Part shown: one piece after another, positions 6,487-15,172 of the stretch
Numbering within the stretch: the first letter of the stretch is position 1
Layout: every line of letters begins with the position of its first letter
Source of the DNA: Prevotellaceae bacterium UBA3627
Lineage (GTDB): Bacteria; Bacteroidota; Bacteroidia; Bacteroidales; Bacteroidaceae
Direction: 5' to 3'
Assembly (NCBI GenBank): GCA_002373375.1
Contig: DFLE01000002.1
Location: 1 to 22,722, forward strand
Length of the DNA: 22,722 bases
Program-made: the position numbers and the translations under genes
Notes under the pieces: model-generated
What the model saw: only the letters and a program-made list of their open reading frames with translations
Told to the model about the DNA's origin: nothing
The model's database searches: none

Positions 6487-7064
6487 CTCGCACCTCCTTT
6501 TTTAACAATTATTGTGCGAAGGACACGGCTTCCGACCGTCACGTTAAGCACATATGTGCCATCAAGGATGTTAGGCATGATTGTCTCAGTATGCCTGCCT
6601 TCCTCTATTCTGCCGAGGTTCTGAGTGTAAGCAAGCTTACCATAGACATCATACAACCTCAATTTAGCATCGCATGGCTCTGGTAACTCAAACGACACGT
6701 CAAACCGCGAAGAGAACGGATTAGGCGAAGCCACGACACGAGTGTATCGGTCAGCATCGTCTCCCTCCCTCGCAGGGAGGGCTGGGGTGGGTCTCTTCTG
6801 CAGCTCAATATACATCGGTCTTTCAGGCTCCATGAGCTTCAGCGAGTATAGCGACAGCCTTCCCGCAATCCTGTCCTGCCATACGTCGAGTTCCGCAGAG
6901 TCCATCCTGTACGGCACCTTGCTGCCCACGGTGTAACGCTCGTTAAGCTCCACGCCACCGTCAGAGAACGACAATCTGCCGTCGGCAGACACCGTGGCAC
7001 GGAACGGTACGGAGTCAGTGGCAAGCATCAGCAAGCCAGAGACCACTTTGCCATCCCTGGACAT
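6483..7064 (-). CDS. orphan T9SS C-terminal sorting-domain protein, probably 5'-truncated
   Basis: The product is 193 residues. The last 80 or so form a typical type A T9SS sorting domain: ASPNPFSSRFDVSFELP, then LRLYDVYGKLAY, GRHTETI, DGTYVLNVTVGSRVLRTIIVKK. Such domains guide cargo through the outer membrane, yet this protein has no signal peptide, and an in-frame TAA lies 15 bp upstream of the ATG, so it could not reach the machinery as it stands. It may be the remaining 3' end of a longer gene, or its true N-terminus lies behind a frameshift. Residues about 92-103 (TPALPAREG region) come from a dispersed repeat. Its stop overlaps the start of the 530-residue gene, so it heads the cluster. 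Confidence 0.65.
   Translation of the reverse strand: MSRDGKVVSGLLMLATDSVPFRATVSADGRLSFSDGGVELNERYTVGSKVPYRMDSAELDVWQDRIAGRLSLYSLKLMEPERPMYIELQKRPTPALPAREGDDADRYTRVVASPNPFSSRFDVSFELPEPCDAKLRLYDVYGKLAYTQNLGRIEEGRHTETIMPNILDGTYVLNVTVGSRVLRTIIVKKGGAR
6757..6800 (-). repeat. REP-like dispersed element inside the T9SS-domain gene
   Basis: The minus strand starts CAGAAGAGACCCACCCCAGC and contains the inverted repeat CCCTCCCTGCGAGGGAGGG. It is the same element as at 1122-1165, read in a different frame. It lies between an N-terminal region and the sorting domain, where an insertion would be tolerated. Confidence 0.7.
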
Positions 7065-7113
7065 AGAAAGCGGATTTTAGGTTTTTTGCGCCTGTCTGCG
7101 CCTTGATACAGAC

Positions 7114-7136
7114 TTTATCCTTAAATCCTATAATCC
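7114..7136. repeat. triple 8-bp repeat upstream of the cluster
   Basis: On the minus strand GGATTATA, GGATTTAA and GGATAAA follow one another. It lies in the 322-bp gap between the minus-strand cluster and the divergent gene at 7387. No promoter of the TAnnTTTG type was found here for the minus-strand cluster, and no other gene is seen in the gap. Confidence 0.4.
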
Positions 7137-7317
7137 TCAGACATGGACTACCAGGTATTGAGAGTGAATTTCTCGGAAAAGATTCTTGCAAGCGTCAACG
7201 CGTGCCGTGCTCATCGATCTGAACACACATAGCATAAACGACAGAGTGTTGACTGCGGTTAAGCTGTCTGCTCAGAAAAAACCACGGGAAGGATATCGGT
7301 TTTTCAAATTTTATTTA

Positions 7318-7325
7318 TAATTTTG
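7318..7325 (+). promoter_or_regulatory. promoter -7 candidate for the 7387 gene
   Basis: TAATTTTG matches the Bacteroidetes -7 consensus TAnnTTTG. No TTTG is seen about 20 bp upstream, so the -33 box is poor. Initiation would fall near 7332, leaving about 55 bases of leader before the preferred start at 7387, but under 10 bases before an alternative ATG at 7339. Confidence 0.5.
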
Positions 7326-7386
7326 CACAGTAAAAAATTTGTATGCGATGTTCAATGTTAACAACATTCTTTCTACAAGAAGAAAT

Positions 7387-8046
7387 ATGCATCTGATTGT
7401 GTATGCTCTTCTGCTGCTTACGACAATAAGCATAAATGCCAAATGCGGCTACTATAAAAGCTATGAGGACCTTATAGCCGACAGGTATGAGCCTTTAGAC
7501 ACGTTATACTGCCTTCAAAACGGACAGGGACGGAAGTTATGGTTAGGCAGTAATGACTACAGACTGACAACGGGGAATGACTCTATCGACAAGGTGCTGA
7601 AGAAGAACGCCTTCGCCATAAAGAAGGATAACGAGCTATACGTGAATTGCCGTAAACTGATACGTAAGAAGGTGCAGTTCAAGAACGGCTACGCAAGGGC
7701 TTGGCGTAGCAATGACAACGGCGTTATCTTCGTAAATGAAGTGATAGGAAAAGAAGCGCAACTGTGGCAGACATCTTCACAAATGCTTGCCGGTACAGGC
7801 AGCCACTTCACCTATAACAGCAACCAGATACGCCACAGGGTATGCTATCTGATCTCTGACAGTAGCAATGGAAAGAAATATACCGAGGCTCATCTGATTG
7901 ACGATGCGCTGATGGAGAAACTAATATACGGTCACGACGACCTGCATACAGAATACTATTCTGAGGAAAGGAAGTCTGACCGCATATTAGCCAAGCACGT
8001 TTTTCCAATTTTGGAAAAGGCTGGAGTTATAGAACTGAAGGAATAG
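7387..8046 (+). CDS. secreted protein of unknown function
   Basis: The product is 219 residues from ATG 7387, chosen because a clear signal peptide starts there (hydrophobic core, cleavage near Ile-Asn-Ala before Lys). An in-frame ATG at 7339 would add 16 residues in front. The mature protein begins CGYYKSYEDL and contains ELYVNCRKL and a FKNGYARAW block. This recalls a family of Bacteroidales proteins of unknown function (possibly the one labelled DUF6563), but that name could not be checked. It has its own promoter-like site and ends 18 bp from the stop of the convergent malQ, with no clear terminator between. Confidence 0.7.
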   Translation: MHLIVYALLLLTTISINAKCGYYKSYEDLIADRYEPLDTLYCLQNGQGRKLWLGSNDYRLTTGNDSIDKVLKKNAFAIKKDNELYVNCRKLIRKKVQFKNGYARAWRSNDNGVIFVNEVIGKEAQLWQTSSQMLAGTGSHFTYNSNQIRHRVCYLISDSSNGKKYTEAHLIDDALMEKLIYGHDDLHTEYYSEERKSDRILAKHVFPILEKAGVIELKE

Positions 8047-8064
8047 TACCTTTTCTGACACAAA

Positions 8065-10734
8065 TCACCTGCCAGCCTGACGTATCATCTCCGCCACGTC
8101 ATCACAGAAGCGCTGGTTGGCAAGCATATCCTCTATATTGAGGTGCATACGATAGCGCCAATAGTGATGTGGATTAGCAGGGATGTTGATACGCTCCGCC
8201 TGTGGGTCAGGGTGACGCAGATCCTCGCTGATGGCGAGCCAGTCTTGCAGTGAGAGTACACAGAGCATGGACTCCGCCAGGAGATTACGGCTCATGATAT
8301 CGCGCGCCAGCCAGCAAGGCAACGGATGGGGTGCCTCGTCACGCCTGCCGAGTACCTGTGAGTAATATCTCTGGGCACGGTTCTCATCCTCATCCCACCA
8401 CATACGCAGTGGTGCCATGTCATGACTGTCAAGGGTGCAGACGGAACGGTAAGGGTAACGCTCAGGACGACCGAACTCCACGCCATACTCCTTAGGCATG
8501 GACTGTACCTCAAGCGAGAGGATACGCAGGTCGCTCATCACCTGGGGAACACACGGAGGTATCATACCGAGGTCCTCGGCACACACAAGCATACGCGTAG
8601 CCTCAACGAGCACGGGCAGTTTCTTCATTGCCTCACGCTGCCAGTAGAGGGTATTGCGCTGGTAGAAATAGTCGTCATAGAGACGGTTGAACACACTCTG
8701 TTGCTCAGGCGTGAGCAGTCTCTTGAAGATGTATGAGTGTTGCGCAGCTATGCGCGGATGATACAGCGTGGGGTTCCTATGGTCGGGCAGGAAGAGCACG
8801 TCGCTGATGAGCGTATATAGTCCGTCACGCAGGGTGTCGTCATTCTTTACAGCCGCCTCCACCTTACGCTGGGTGTCATACTCCGGGCGCATCTTGTAAC
8901 GTCCGTCAGTGAGCGGCACAAGGTATTTGTCCCTGACCTCCGCCGCGCGCTCATGGAAGATATCCTCTATTACCTCCTTTATGATATAAGGCTCTGTGAA
9001 GAGCTCCTTGTTGAACGGCAGTCCGTAGGTGGTTATCTCTGCTGCAGTAAGACCGAGAGCCGGCTGGAACTGTCCTAACAGTCCGTGCACGGCATGGCCA
9101 GGTATCTCCCAGATACGGAAGAAACCCAGCACATGGTCTATGCGGTAGGCATCGAAATACTTGTGCATGTTCTGGAAGCGTCGCACCCACCACTGGCAGC
9201 CGTCCTTGAGCATGGCATCCCAGTTATATGTAGGGAAGCCCCAGTTCTGTCCGTTGACAGAGAAGTCATCTGGCGGTGCTCCCGTCTGGTAGCGGCGGTT
9301 GAAGTATTGCGGTTCCTGCCACACATCACAGCTGTGGGGATGCACGCCGATAGGTATGTCGCCCTTCAGTATGACGCACTTACGGCGTGCATACTCATGC
9401 GCCGCACGCATCTGGCTGGCGAGCAGATACTGTACGAAATAGTAATATGCCGCCTGCTTGTATATCTTGGTGCGAGGATTAAGGAGCGCGGCACGGTCTG
9501 CCTCGTCCCATGTATTATGGTCGGGCCAGCGGGAGAAGTCGGCGGTATGATACTCATCACGCATCACGCTATACATGGCGTAAGGCACAAGCCACTGCTG
9601 CTCCTCCTCAAACCATGTCTTGAAGTTCTCACTGTCCAACACTGCTGTCCGCTCCTGTGCGAAGAGCTGGCGCAGGTAATCTTCCTTGGCACGGTTGACA
9701 CGCTCATAGTCTATCACAGGCAGGGCGTTGAGCTCTTGGCGCAGTGCCTCAAACTCTGCCATGCGCGCAGCATCGCGGAGTGGCGGCAACTGGCGCAGGT
9801 CCATATATTGCGGATGCAGGGCAAAGATGCTTATACATGAATAGGGATAGGAGTCGGTCCAAGTGCGGTTCATCGTGGTGTCATTGACGGGCAGCACCTG
9901 CAGCAGCCGCTGCCCAGTGTACTCCACCCAGTCTATCATGGTCTTAAGGTCACCAAAGTCGCCCACGCCGAAACTGCCACGGGTGCGAAGGGAGAACACT
10001 GGTATCAGCGTGCCGGCCTTTTTCACGTTCCATATACGGAAGAAAGCCTGTGACAACTCATATTCCACTATCTCACCACCACGCAGACGCGGCACATGCA
10101 GACGACGGTTATCCTCTGTCTCCCACAGCGGCGAGTCAAGCTCATTGCCGTCTCTCACCGCCACGAACTTAAACTCAATATCCTGCTCAGCCAGATACTC
10201 TGCGCTGACCTCGCACACCCACTCATTAGGGGCCTGCTCTACGCAACGCAAGGCACGGTCCAGACTCCAGTCGCCTAAGACGGGGTGACTGCCCACCATG
10301 ACAAGACGCTCATAGCCTCGCAACTGGGGCGCACGCACCTTCAACCTTATGCACGTAGGCTGCTCGCGCAACGGCATTGGCGATGCCGCCTCACGACGGT
10401 TTACGCACTGCGTGAAGGCTGAAGTATAGAGATAGGTGTCATGGGGCATATCTATCCAGACATCCCACGCCACATAGAGCGACACGCCTTGGCGGTTTGT
10501 ATTAAGGCGGTGTGCCTGGGTGGTCCACTCGGTATGCCTTACCACGCCGTCGCTGACTACCGAGTAATAGTAGCAGAATGCACCGTCGGGCTCTACCGTC
10601 TGCTCACACTGCCAATGGTCACCGTCCATATTGGTCATGCGCACCGTACGCACCGTGCCGTCTGCATTTTGTATGTTTAGAAACAGTGCTTCACCTGTCT
10701 CCGTACCATAATGTATATTGAGTTGTATTTTCAT
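8065..10734 (-). CDS. malQ: 4-alpha-glucanotransferase, DPE2-type (GH77 with two CBM20 domains)
   Basis: The product is 889 residues, far longer than the roughly 500 of E. coli-type small bacterial forms but typical of the DPE2-like forms of Bacteroidetes and plants. It transfers glucan chains between maltose/malto-oligosaccharides and a glucan acceptor in the cytoplasm. Two starch-binding CBM20-like domains lie at about 1-95 and 127-222 (the second shows VGSHPVLGDWSL). The GH77 catalytic part follows from about 240, with the large insertion known from DPE2. Catalytic residues are visible: Asp533 in YRIDHVLG (nucleophile), Glu720 in CAEDLG (acid/base) and Asp772 in DSHDM. No signal peptide is present. 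AGGAAC lies just before the ATG, and a TAACTTTG promoter box is close upstream. Confidence 0.95.
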   Translation of the reverse strand: MKIQLNIHYGTETGEALFLNIQNADGTVRTVRMTNMDGDHWQCEQTVEPDGAFCYYYSVVSDGVVRHTEWTTQAHRLNTNRQGVSLYVAWDVWIDMPHDTYLYTSAFTQCVNRREAASPMPLREQPTCIRLKVRAPQLRGYERLVMVGSHPVLGDWSLDRALRCVEQAPNEWVCEVSAEYLAEQDIEFKFVAVRDGNELDSPLWETEDNRRLHVPRLRGGEIVEYELSQAFFRIWNVKKAGTLIPVFSLRTRGSFGVGDFGDLKTMIDWVEYTGQRLLQVLPVNDTTMNRTWTDSYPYSCISIFALHPQYMDLRQLPPLRDAARMAEFEALRQELNALPVIDYERVNRAKEDYLRQLFAQERTAVLDSENFKTWFEEEQQWLVPYAMYSVMRDEYHTADFSRWPDHNTWDEADRAALLNPRTKIYKQAAYYYFVQYLLASQMRAAHEYARRKCVILKGDIPIGVHPHSCDVWQEPQYFNRRYQTGAPPDDFSVNGQNWGFPTYNWDAMLKDGCQWWVRRFQNMHKYFDAYRIDHVLGFFRIWEIPGHAVHGLLGQFQPALGLTAAEITTYGLPFNKELFTEPYIIKEVIEDIFHERAAEVRDKYLVPLTDGRYKMRPEYDTQRKVEAAVKNDDTLRDGLYTLISDVLFLPDHRNPTLYHPRIAAQHSYIFKRLLTPEQQSVFNRLYDDYFYQRNTLYWQREAMKKLPVLVEATRMLVCAEDLGMIPPCVPQVMSDLRILSLEVQSMPKEYGVEFGRPERYPYRSVCTLDSHDMAPLRMWWDEDENRAQRYYSQVLGRRDEAPHPLPCWLARDIMSRNLLAESMLCVLSLQDWLAISEDLRHPDPQAERINIPANPHHYWRYRMHLNIEDMLANQRFCDDVAEMIRQAGR

Positions 10735-10761
10735 AGTTCCTGTTTATGTAGTCTTTACTGA

Positions 10762-10769
10762 CAAAGTTA
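10762..10769 (-). promoter_or_regulatory. malQ promoter -7 candidate
   Basis: On the minus strand TAACTTTG fits TAnnTTTG, 27 bp upstream of the malQ ATG. A TTTG lies only 12 bp further up, too close for the usual 19-21 bp, so the -33 box is doubtful. Confidence 0.5.
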
Positions 10770-10780
10770 CACTTTTTTTT

Positions 10781-10909
10781 TCAAATAACAGAATGTTACG
10801 AAAACAAAGTTTTCACTTTACAAAATGAAAGCTATCAGATTACACTGTCAAAGCATAGCTTTCACACGGTAATCTGATAGCTTTTACAACGTAAAGTGAT
10901 AGCTTTCAC
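10781..10909. repeat. 22-bp-period array of GATAGCTTT/AAAGCTATC units upstream of malQ
   Basis: Nineteen-base units start every 22 bp at 10803, 10825, 10847, 10869 and 10891, with 3-base spacers and a weaker sixth unit at 10781. Units end in TTAC or TCAC and mostly hold AAAGCTATC or its reverse. Within the array 10828-10843 and 10869-10884 are a 16-bp perfect inverted repeat, and 10814-10821 pairs with 10891-10898. It fills much of the 293-bp gap between malQ and the gene ending at 11028, just upstream of the malQ promoter site. Confidence 0.7.
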
Positions 10910-11027
10910 GCTGACACCACGTATTTAACATCCGTTAAGTTTTCGCGTCACGAAATATGGCGAAATAATAACATTTTGTCAGAAAAAGGCTTTTATTTCT
11001 ACCATAACATCAAAACATATTACCAAC

Positions 11028-12704
11028 TCACTCCACGCAGACAGCCCTGATACTGAATCCGTAATAACGATACTTGTCACTGGTGGCACCTGTAGAGAAG
11101 TCATAACAAGTAGCATTGCTCGAATTAGTCTCTGAGATGCTGTTGCTCCAGTAACGTCCTACAGAACCCGCACTGCGCACAGAAGCGTTATACCTATAGC
11201 CGGCCGCGGGGAGGAAGATGCTGTTACCGTTAGGACCTGTCACCTCATAGCCCGCCACACCGTTATACTTGGCATTGCCGGCGGTCTGCAACTTCCATGT
11301 GCACTGCTCACGCAGTTCCTTATACTCCGCAGGTGTAGGCACACGCCACTTGGCTCCCCAGAGTATGGTAGCCGCGTCATCATCAGCCTCAAGCGCGGAG
11401 AGACCGTCCTTCGCTCCGTATGTGGCATCGGTGCAATACTTCGTCAGTTTGTTATACGCGCCGCTACACCATTTGTAGTTGGCCCAATTGAAAGACATTC
11501 CATTGTCGGCATAGCCCTCTGTCATACCCCAGGCGAAGTAGTCACCATACTCACTGGGCTGCGTAGCTCCCACGTTACACGTGGCCCATTTCACACTGAG
11601 TCCCAGGTCAACGCTCTCACGTGTGTCGGAACTCTCCACTGTGAAGGTCTTTATGTCACCGTAATGCGGAGTGCCGTCGATAATGACGTAAGCGCGGTAA
11701 TACCACGTATCCACCGTCAGCGGCAGTACAACGCTGTAACGGTTCTCGTCATCCACCACACTGGCAGTGACACACGCGTCACTGACGGTTGGCGTGTCAC
11801 CACGGCCGTAGCACACGCCCGTGACAAGGCTGCTGTACTTGCCGCTGCCCATGCTCAGCGTTGATGTCACGCTGAAGTCTGTGTCACTGATGTCACCCGT
11901 GGCAACCACCTCGTCACGGGTGGTACGGAAGAGGCTCACCGCTCCGTAGGTGATGTAGCCATCAACCACAGCGTAAGGACGGTAATAATATATAGTGTCA
12001 GCATACAGGCCAACAAGTGTGACGGTGTATGCGCCAGCGGCGTCACAGTCTGCCCTGCGCACCTTGTCGGCGCTTACCACGGGCGAGGCGGTGTTGCCGT
12101 AGCATACTCCCGTAACGAGGGTTTTATAGTCTAACTCATTAACGTTGATGGTCGCGTCAATCCTTGCACTGTAACTGGTGACCTGCGCAGGCGTGGCAGC
12201 AGAGAGCACTACGCCCTGCCCTTCTGTGACCTCACTTGCCACCTTGCCATAAAGCCATGTGTCACCCATGCGCATATAGGCCCGGTAATAATAACGGGTG
12301 GATGGAGCCAGATTTTGTATCTCCACACTGTACCGTCCGTCTGCGTCGAGGTCAGCGAGCGCCACCTCACACAACGTGCCGTTGTCCATGCGCGGAGTGC
12401 TCTCTGTGCTGTATATCATACCCACGGAAAGGTTGTCGGCATCACGCCCGGTTATATCGGCGCTCGCCGTCAGCGTCATACTGTATTTCGTGACACCAGC
12501 GGCCTCGCCAGTGGCTATCACCACATCAGGACCGTCAGGCACAGAGCCGTCGTCCTCCACATAGAACGTGATGCTGTCAACCTCCTCCACATAATACTCC
12601 AGCCTCGCGCCGTTAGCGAAATGCACCACCATCTTCTGCCGCTGCGAGAACAGAGGCAGGTGTAAGAGGAGTATGAGGAATGTTAGTAATATTCTTGTTT
12701 TCAT
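11028..12704 (-). CDS. secreted fibronectin-like protein with Fibrobacter-type paralogous domain
   Basis: The product is 558 residues from the ATG at 12704, where a signal peptide starts (MKTRILL..., cleavage near Leu-Phe-Ser before Gln). An ATG 54 bp upstream would put a non-signal extension in front. After a short region common in Bacteroidales (FANGARLEYYVEEVDSITF), three fibronectin III-like domains lie at about 60-162, 164-262 and 264-358, each with a [TR]YYYRAY-like strand. Residues 365-558 form a Fibrobacter succinogenes major paralogous domain: DLGLSVKWATCNVGA, WRVPTPAEY, LPAAGYR and YWSNSISE. This is probably a surface or extracellular binding protein. It lies after the small protein gene ending at 12848, with a hairpin between. 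Confidence 0.85.
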   Translation of the reverse strand: MKTRILLTFLILLLHLPLFSQRQKMVVHFANGARLEYYVEEVDSITFYVEDDGSVPDGPDVVIATGEAAGVTKYSMTLTASADITGRDADNLSVGMIYSTESTPRMDNGTLCEVALADLDADGRYSVEIQNLAPSTRYYYRAYMRMGDTWLYGKVASEVTEGQGVVLSAATPAQVTSYSARIDATINVNELDYKTLVTGVCYGNTASPVVSADKVRRADCDAAGAYTVTLVGLYADTIYYYRPYAVVDGYITYGAVSLFRTTRDEVVATGDISDTDFSVTSTLSMGSGKYSSLVTGVCYGRGDTPTVSDACVTASVVDDENRYSVVLPLTVDTWYYRAYVIIDGTPHYGDIKTFTVESSDTRESVDLGLSVKWATCNVGATQPSEYGDYFAWGMTEGYADNGMSFNWANYKWCSGAYNKLTKYCTDATYGAKDGLSALEADDDAATILWGAKWRVPTPAEYKELREQCTWKLQTAGNAKYNGVAGYEVTGPNGNSIFLPAAGYRYNASVRSAGSVGRYWSNSISETNSSNATCYDFSTGATSDKYRYYGFSIRAVCVE

Positions 12705-12754
12705 AGTATGTTTCCAAGGTTTCTCTTTGATTATCTTTTGGTATATCAAGGGAA

Positions 12755-12790
12755 ACATAATAGCGGAGACGTGTGCCCCCGCTATTATGT
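12755..12790 (-). terminator. hairpin, possible terminator between the small protein gene and the fibronectin-like gene
   Basis: ACATAATAGCGG (12755-12766) pairs with CCGCTATTATGT (12779-12790), a 12-bp perfect stem with a 12-base loop. On the minus strand it is followed by TTTCCCTTG, a weak U-run. It could partly end the upstream transcript, since the gene below has no clear promoter of its own. Confidence 0.5.
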
Positions 12791-12847
12791 ATGTGAAACA
12801 CAGTCGTGTTCGTCTTTCTCACGTCGTATGGCGACGACGAAGCCCGA

Positions 12848-13012
12848 CTACTCCTCTTCGAAACTGTCCCATCCGCCGAAGAAGCCTTCCTTGGCCTCCA
12901 TCTCGTTAGTCTCCTGACTGGGATCCGCACTCACAATGGAAGTGTCCATAAGCTGCTGCAGCATATCTATCGCCAGCAACTCTACCATTGGTTCTATATA
13001 TCTCTTTTTCAT
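12848..13012 (-). CDS. small acidic protein, MKKxY type
   Basis: The product is 54 residues from ATG 13012 (MKKRYIEP...); an in-frame ATG at 13030 would add six. It has a basic N-terminus, a central IDMLQQL region, then a tail rich in Glu and ending GGWDSFEEE. It matches the small protein at 15324-15500: both begin MKKxY--P-V, have a hydrophobic mid part, and end with Trp-Asp followed by Glu residues. It starts about 30 bp after the 685-residue protein, so it is probably co-transcribed. No function is known; short proteins of this look are frequent in Prevotella and are often left unannotated. Confidence 0.65.
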   Translation of the reverse strand: MKKRYIEPMVELLAIDMLQQLMDTSIVSADPSQETNEMEAKEGFFGGWDSFEEE

Positions 13013-13042
13013 ATCTGTTGTTCCTTTCATTATGAGTTATAC

Positions 13043-15100
13043 TTACCTTATACGAGCACCTGAGAGGGTGAATACACCTGTGGCGGTCTCTATCAGCAGA
13101 CGACCGTCCTTTACCGCCTTCTTCACACCGGTGGTCTCGGCTGTCTCAACTGCCTCCGGCGCCTCAACCGCAGTAACCTTCTCTTCCTCCTGAGCAATGA
13201 ATCTCAGAGAGTAGCCCTTGGCACCAGACGAAGCATTCTTAAGTACAAGGTATGCCTTGTTTGCAACAAAGGCACTGCCGGTATATAGCTTGAATACATT
13301 GCCGCTGAGCGCGAGCGCATTATTCTCCAGCACTGCCACGTTGTTAGGAGTGGTAATGTCTGTTGTAGGCTTGAGGTCGTTGCTGCCGAGGGCTGCCGCA
13401 CTGCTTATCTGTATCAACGTAACAGTAGCACCCGGCTCACCATAGAGCAGCACGCCGCTGAGTGCCGGAATCTCATTGCTCTCTATCGGCTGTGCGTCAA
13501 TAGTGCTGTTGTCATCGTCAAGCACGCAAGTGTAAGCCTGTGCGCCAGAAACATACACCGCTTTGTCGCTTGAGTATGTAGCCAAGCCCTCAGAGTTAAG
13601 TATTACAGAGCCTGCGTCAATGGTGTAGTCTATAACCGCATAGAAAGCAAGTTGGTTTACGCCATTGTTGTTAAAGGTAATCTCATCCTCTATATCGTCA
13701 AGGGCATATACACGCACATCAGGATTAGCGGCATCAGAGAAAGAAGCCATGCCTATAGAGTTCTCACCATAGACAGTACCTGCCACCTCACTCCAATAAT
13801 TCTTCTTAGCTGTTGCTTCTGCTATGTTTACATAGCTGTAAAGAGTTATACGATTAGCCACAACCCCTGCAGGCATGATAATGCTCATCTGACGGCCGTT
13901 GGAGTTCTTTATTGAAGACTTGCCATTGATGGCATTGCCATTGGAGATAGTCTTACCTGTACCTGTTATCTCTATGCTCCAATCCTGATATTCTGTACCT
14001 TCTTTTCCTATCAAGGCTGCATTTTCCTCACCCGCTGAATTAGCTCCACGTGGCATGTTCGTCGTGTCATAGTAAAGCACTATTGACGAAGAGCCGGCTT
14101 TCTTCTTCACAGCCACTACGTTGTGAGTTGCTATCTCTGAGGTCAGTGTACCGCCACCTACCTGTGCTTTTGCCTGTACATTGATATCATTATCAAGCAC
14201 TGTGAACGGATGGGTGTATTCTATCCATGTAGTGCCGTTGTCCAATGAATAATACAATACTGCGGAAGTAGTAGCACAATCCAACTGCACCGTACCATTG
14301 AACTCTGTGAATATTGGTGACTCTACTGATGAGATAACCTCTATAGCCACCGTGTTAGTAACAGCTGTGTTTCCTACTTGTGCTCCATCTCCGTCTTTCT
14401 CTGTTATGACACAATAGTAGTATATAGTGCCAACCGCAGAGATGTTAGGGGTGTAGTTTCTTGTAGTAGCACCTGTGATAGCCACACCGCCATCAACACT
14501 ATTTGAAGTATTGGAGAACCACTGATATTCCAATACGTCATTGTCCTCATCCACCATAGTAACATCTACATTCAAAGGCGCCGCGGAGGGAGTTCCTAAA
14601 GCATACGTTGCTGACAAAGGCATATGCTTTACCGTAGGACTCGTGGCTGATGCCTCCGTAACCGATACATACAATATGCCAGTTTCTGTACCATTCGTTA
14701 TGTTGTGCGTACCCGCTGTCACACCTGTGAGTGTGAACTCACGTACATTACTGTCACCTGTATTAGGATTATCTACACCTGTCGTACTTGTAACTACGGT
14801 ACCATCAAACCTGAATTGATTACTACCGTTTGCCGAGGTTGATTGAACTATAACTACAGTTGCCGTTCCTGTATTGGAAAATGTAATACTAGAACTAGAG
14901 TTCAGTTTCAGGCCTCTGGTATATGATACGCCATTATACGTACCCGTATATTTCGTATTGAATCCGCCACCGGAGTTAACATTGAAATAACCTGCCGTTG
15001 ACTGGGTCGCACTGGTATTAAGCGTCAAAGTATATGTCGTATCCGCCCATATACACAAGGAGCTTATAAAGCCCATTAGGAGTAAAAATAGTTTTTTCAT
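13043..15100 (-). CDS. secreted multi-domain adhesive or carbohydrate-binding protein
   Basis: The product is 685 residues from ATG 15100, where a signal peptide starts (MKKLFLLL..., cleavage near Ile-Trp-Ala before Asp). The frame is open further upstream to 15202, but the promoter site at 15173-15205 lies there. The N-terminal 120 or so residues resemble a beta-sandwich binding module. An Ig-like part follows (YQWFSNTSNSVDGG, near 190-250), then a chitobiase-type C-terminal-like beta segment (YSLDNGTTWIEYTHPF). The C-terminal part resembles that of the pectin methylesterase and ends EEEKVTAVEAPEAVETAE... GVFTLSGARIR. No catalytic motif was seen. It is likely exported and surface-linked. Confidence 0.8.
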   Translation of the reverse strand: MKKLFLLLMGFISSLCIWADTTYTLTLNTSATQSTAGYFNVNSGGGFNTKYTGTYNGVSYTRGLKLNSSSSITFSNTGTATVVIVQSTSANGSNQFRFDGTVVTSTTGVDNPNTGDSNVREFTLTGVTAGTHNITNGTETGILYVSVTEASATSPTVKHMPLSATYALGTPSAAPLNVDVTMVDEDNDVLEYQWFSNTSNSVDGGVAITGATTRNYTPNISAVGTIYYYCVITEKDGDGAQVGNTAVTNTVAIEVISSVESPIFTEFNGTVQLDCATTSAVLYYSLDNGTTWIEYTHPFTVLDNDINVQAKAQVGGGTLTSEIATHNVVAVKKKAGSSSIVLYYDTTNMPRGANSAGEENAALIGKEGTEYQDWSIEITGTGKTISNGNAINGKSSIKNSNGRQMSIIMPAGVVANRITLYSYVNIAEATAKKNYWSEVAGTVYGENSIGMASFSDAANPDVRVYALDDIEDEITFNNNGVNQLAFYAVIDYTIDAGSVILNSEGLATYSSDKAVYVSGAQAYTCVLDDDNSTIDAQPIESNEIPALSGVLLYGEPGATVTLIQISSAAALGSNDLKPTTDITTPNNVAVLENNALALSGNVFKLYTGSAFVANKAYLVLKNASSGAKGYSLRFIAQEEEKVTAVEAPEAVETAETTGVKKAVKDGRLLIETATGVFTLSGARIR

Positions 15101-15172
15101 ATCGTCAGTATTTTGGTTTTTCAATATTATTATTAAGTACAAACAATGTATCACATTAATACTATAACATCG

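Noticed and set aside
10781..10909. CRISPR array
   Set aside because: Units are 19 bases with 3-base spacers, inverted among themselves, and there are no cas genes; the spacers are far too short.
13043..13075. Possible truncation of the 685-residue protein's C-terminal tail compared with the pectin methylesterase
   Set aside because: The end GVFTLSGARIR may be a natural variant of such tails, and no continuation is seen in another frame before the small gene.
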